The notes under the pieces are model-generated. The model was not told where the DNA came from. It searched no databases and saw only the letters and a program-made list of their open reading frames with translations. 64,000 nucleotides of DNA from Actinobacillus sp. GY-402. Lineage in GTDB: Bacteria; Pseudomonadota; Gammaproteobacteria; Enterobacterales; Pasteurellaceae. Shown piece after piece: positions 61,723 to 64,000 of the stretch (the first letter of the stretch is position 1; every line of letters begins with the position of its first letter). The stretch lies in NCBI RefSeq assembly GCF_014843355.1, contig NZ_CP062137.1, positions 2,356,001-2,420,000 on the forward strand. Direction: 5' to 3'. The position numbers were made by a program, and so were the translations under genes.

Positions 61723-62136
61723 CTAGCTTTGACGTAACATTACGGCCCGTAGGTGATCGTAAATCAAATTAAAGAAAAAAGTGTATACCACAATCAATAA
61801 CGTAAGACTGATATCCATAATAAATGCATCTAACCAATTGATTTTTAAGATGAAAGCAACCAGTGGTAAAGTGAAAGCTAATAAACCGCCTTCAAACGCC
61901 AGCGTATGAAACATGCGTAATAATGTGCGACGTTTTTCGCGTGCGCCGGGGAAATATTTATCGAAAATCCAGTTGAACAACATATTCCAGAATACGGCGA
62001 TAACGGAAATCAGTACAATCACGATACCCGTTTCGGTCGTGGGATGAGAGGTCGTAAGCTTGACGGCAAAGATGGAAATAATAATTGCTAGAAATTCAAA
62101 TAAAATCGCATGAAAAAGGCGTTCAAGCGCGGTCAT
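61723..62136 (-). CDS. PACE-family (AceI-like) multidrug efflux protein
   Basis: Inner-membrane proton-coupled efflux protein of the proteobacterial antimicrobial compound efflux family, which exports chlorhexidine and related cationic compounds or short-chain diamines. 137 residues, four helices in two tandem repeats. The four family motifs are visible: RLFHAILFE (with the membrane Glu14), WNMLFNWIFD, RMFHTLAFEGGL, and DISLTLLIVVYTFFFNLIYD. SD is weak. It stands between engB and ulaA with a terminator before it, so it likely has its own promoter. Natural substrate unknown. Confidence 0.88.
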   Translation of the reverse strand: MTALERLFHAILFEFLAIIISIFAVKLTTSHPTTETGIVIVLISVIAVFWNMLFNWIFDKYFPGAREKRRTLLRMFHTLAFEGGLLAFTLPLVAFILKINWLDAFIMDISLTLLIVVYTFFFNLIYDHLRAVMLRQS

Positions 62137-62155
62137 TTTAGATAAAGAAAATTAA

Positions 62156-62186
62156 AAACTCCGGTAGTCTTATTCTACTGGAGTTT
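62156..62186 (-). terminator. Terminator after ulaA
   Basis: AAACTCCGGTAG and CTACTGGAGTTT pair (one wobble) with a seven-base loop; a T run follows on the minus strand. Confidence 0.85.
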
Positions 62187-62205
62187 GTTTGTGAAATATA
62201 TCGAT

Positions 62206-63570
62206 TTATTCGTCGTTTTCCACCGGTTGCGGTTGTTTGGCCGTGTAATTGTATATCACTAACAGCGCAAAAATACCGACAATCACCGCGGTAATGACGT
62301 TCGGTGACAAATATTGCGCCATGTAACCTAACACAATGCCTACACCGCCGAAATCGGCATCGGAAAATGTGGTATTGGCGAAACCTAAAGATCCTAGTAC
62401 CGGAAGCAGGAAAACCGGCAGGAATGTAATGAGTAAACCGTGAGCAAAGGCCCCGATAATAGCGCCGCGGCGCCCGCCGGTTGCGTTACCGAATACTCCG
62501 GCGGTCGCACCGCAGAAAAAGTGCGGAACGACGCCCGGTAAAATCAGCACCCAGTTCAGTTGTCCCAATAAAGCTAACCCGATGACGCCGCCGGCAAAAC
62601 TGGCAAGGAAGCCGATTAATACGGCATTCGGCGCATAAGGGAACACGATTGGACAATCTAACGCCGGGTGTGCGTTAGGCACCAATTTTTCCGAGAAGCC
62701 CGTGAATGCCGGAACGATTTCAGCCAAAATTAAGCGCACGCCTTGCAGAATAATGAATACGCCGGCGGCGAAGGTAATTCCCTGAATCATAGCGTAAACC
62801 AAATAATGCTGACCGTTACTGAAATTAGCGGTGACATATTCACTGCCGGAAGCGATAGCTAAAATGAAGTAAATCACCATCATGGTAAGGGAGATAGAGA
62901 TAGAACTGTCACGTAAGAAAATGAGGTTTTTCGGCAAATCCATTTCTTCCGTCGATTTAGAGCCCTTGCCCACAATGCCGCCGATTACGGCGGATAATAC
63001 ATATCCTAACGTGCCGAAATGGCCGAATCCCACCTCATTAGTGCCGGTTACTTTGCGGGTGTAACGATGGATTAACGCCGGGAAGAACGCCATAATCAAT
63101 CCTAGCGTCAACGCGCCCACAAAAATAAGTTGTACGCCTTCAAATCCTGCGACGGTCAGGATGACGCCGATCATACAGGCCATATAGAAAGTGTGGTGAC
63201 CGGTTAAGAAAATGAATTTTAAGCGGGTAAAACGTGCCACAATGATGTTAGCCGCCATACCGAACGCCATGATAAGTGCGGTGGCCGTACCGTATTTTTC
63301 GATAGCCATTGACACAATCGCTTCGTTATTCGGAATAATCCCCTGCACGTTAAAGGCGTGTTCAAACATATTGCCGAGCGGCGTTAATGATGTGAGCAAC
63401 ACCGTCGCTCCGCCGCTGAGCACAATAAACCCGAGAATGGTTTTGACGGTGCCCTTGATGGTATCAGACAGGCTTTTTTTCTGAGCAATCAAACCGACAA
63501 GGGCAATTAATCCCACCAATACGGAAGGGACTTTCAGAATATCCAAAATAAAAAAGAGTAAGCCGTCCAT
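62206..63570 (-). CDS. ulaA: PTS ascorbate-type EIIC (UlaA/SgaT)
   Basis: Membrane subunit of the L-ascorbate PTS, importing ascorbate as ascorbate-6-phosphate with UlaB and UlaC. 454 residues, about eleven helices: FFILDILKVPSVLVGLIALVGLIAQKK, GFIVLSGGATVL, FIFLTGHHTFYMACMIGVIL, GFGHFGTLGYVLSAVIGG, ILQGVRLILAEIVPAFTGFSEKLVPNAHPALDCPIVFPYAPNAVLIGF (split blocks), GGRRGAIIGAFAHGLLITFLPVFLLP. SD GGAGAAATCGT. Downstream of ulaB by 30 bases. No ulaC-E follows; they may lie upstream beyond the window edge. Confidence 0.93.
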   Translation of the reverse strand: MDGLLFFILDILKVPSVLVGLIALVGLIAQKKSLSDTIKGTVKTILGFIVLSGGATVLLTSLTPLGNMFEHAFNVQGIIPNNEAIVSMAIEKYGTATALIMAFGMAANIIVARFTRLKFIFLTGHHTFYMACMIGVILTVAGFEGVQLIFVGALTLGLIMAFFPALIHRYTRKVTGTNEVGFGHFGTLGYVLSAVIGGIVGKGSKSTEEMDLPKNLIFLRDSSISISLTMMVIYFILAIASGSEYVTANFSNGQHYLVYAMIQGITFAAGVFIILQGVRLILAEIVPAFTGFSEKLVPNAHPALDCPIVFPYAPNAVLIGFLASFAGGVIGLALLGQLNWVLILPGVVPHFFCGATAGVFGNATGGRRGAIIGAFAHGLLITFLPVFLLPVLGSLGFANTTFSDADFGGVGIVLGYMAQYLSPNVITAVIVGIFALLVIYNYTAKQPQPVENDE

Positions 63571-63600
63571 ACGATTTCTCCTTATCCCCGACAGGTAATG

Positions 63601-63870
63601 TTATTGATTAAAATAGGCGGAGAGTTTTTCTTCAAGCTCTTTGGTGCCGACAATATTTTTTATCACCAGAATTTTGTCTTTAGGCAGACCGCTACTGTCG
63701 GCAATATCGTTGGCCATTACAAATAAGTCCGCATCATTTGCGTTTACGGAGGCTAAATCCGTGTGTTCCACTTCCGCGTCCACGTCCAATTTTTTCAGGA
63801 CTTTTTTAATGTTCATATCCATCATAAAGCTACTGCCGATTCCGTGTCCGCACACCGCCATAATTTTCAT
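63601..63870 (-). CDS. ulaB: PTS ascorbate-type EIIB (UlaB/SgaB)
   Basis: Cytoplasmic phosphocarrier that passes phosphate from UlaC (EIIA) to ascorbate in UlaA. 89 residues with the P-loop phospho-cysteine Cys7 in MAVCGHGIGSSFMMDMNIKKVL, then VEHTDLASVNANDADLFVMANDIA and a final helix. The EIIB Lac/SgaB fold fits. SD AAGGAGTAACGAC before ATG. First visible gene of the ula pair; CRP site about 95 bases upstream. Confidence 0.92.
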   Translation of the reverse strand: MKIMAVCGHGIGSSFMMDMNIKKVLKKLDVDAEVEHTDLASVNANDADLFVMANDIADSSGLPKDKILVIKNIVGTKELEEKLSAYFNQ

Positions 63871-63956
63871 GTCGTTACTCCTTGTAAGAATGATAAATGG
63901 TCATGAAAGCAATCTATACCTATCCGCTAAGGTAATCAATGTGCGGCGTTTGATTT

Positions 63957-63972
63957 TGTGAGAAAGATCACA
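63957..63972 (-). promoter_or_regulatory. CRP site upstream of ulaB
   Basis: TGTGAGAAAGATCACA, a perfect TGTGA-N6-TCACA core, 87-102 bases before the ulaB ATG, suggesting cAMP-CRP activation of the ascorbate genes. No gene is seen between 63871 and the window end. Confidence 0.85.
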
Positions 63973-64000
63973 CAACATCGAATTGCCGTATCGCCATATT

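Overview
This window is chromosomal DNA from a gammaproteobacterium of the family Pasteurellaceae, in the clade that uses the Haemophilus-type DNA uptake signal. About forty copies of the 9-mer AAGTGCGGT (or its complement ACCGCACTT) can be seen by eye. Many are paired as inverted repeats that form terminators. Gene content (PEP carboxylase, aspartase, Dcu transporter, xylFGH/xylAB/xylR, mtlADR, ulaAB, narQ, nadR, ribB with an FMN riboswitch, comM) fits a capnophilic, succinate-forming member such as Basfia/Mannheimia succiniciproducens or Actinobacillus succinogenes. The species cannot be fixed from the sequence alone.

Layout. 1-3.3 kb: 3' end of glnA, a ClC-type channel, a YfcZ-like small protein and dps. 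3.4-8.1 kb: nitrate sensor narQ, a GNAT acetyltransferase, cardiolipin synthase and a YafD-like phosphatase/nuclease. 8.3-15.4 kb: C4/aspartate metabolism, with ppc, a Dcu C4-dicarboxylate carrier, aspA and periplasmic ansB. Together these link PEP, oxaloacetate, aspartate, fumarate and asparagine. 15.6-16.9 kb: a low-molecular-weight phosphatase, a YdcH-like protein and trmL. 17-19.3 kb: a KdgT-family permease with a four-carbon acid sugar kinase. 19.8-25.4 kb: rpoH, a small conserved protein, murB, gltS, a DinI-like gene and a canonical ClC antiporter. 25.6-29.4 kb: mannitol operon mtlA-mtlD-mtlR behind three CRP sites. 29.6-43.4 kb: the complete S10, spc and alpha ribosomal protein operons (27 genes including secY, rpoA and rpmJ), with an S10 leader, a terminator and promoter between S10 and spc, and the S4-type alpha leader. 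43.4-46.4 kb: a metallophosphoesterase, nadR and ribB. 46.4-54.6 kb: xylose regulon. 54.7-63.9 kb: dusA, amtB/glnK, asnA/asnC, comM, engB, a PACE-family efflux protein and ulaAB, the last with a CRP site upstream.

Regulation visible in the sequence. Near-perfect CRP sites precede aspA, kdgT, mtlA (three), xylF/xylA and ulaB, so much of the window looks like a catabolite-controlled sugar and C4-acid network. Translation apparatus genes carry autogenous leaders. The riboflavin gene carries a riboswitch.

I found no phage, insertion sequence, CRISPR array, toxin-antitoxin pair, defence island, tRNA or rRNA. I see no convincing undescribed multi-gene system. The most worthwhile leads are regulatory: a hairpin that covers the comM ribosome binding site, long XylR-type operator arms around a CRP site, USS pairs used inside operons, and an orphan permease-kinase pair of uncertain substrate. 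A ClC protein that has lost the internal proton glutamate is also worth a look.
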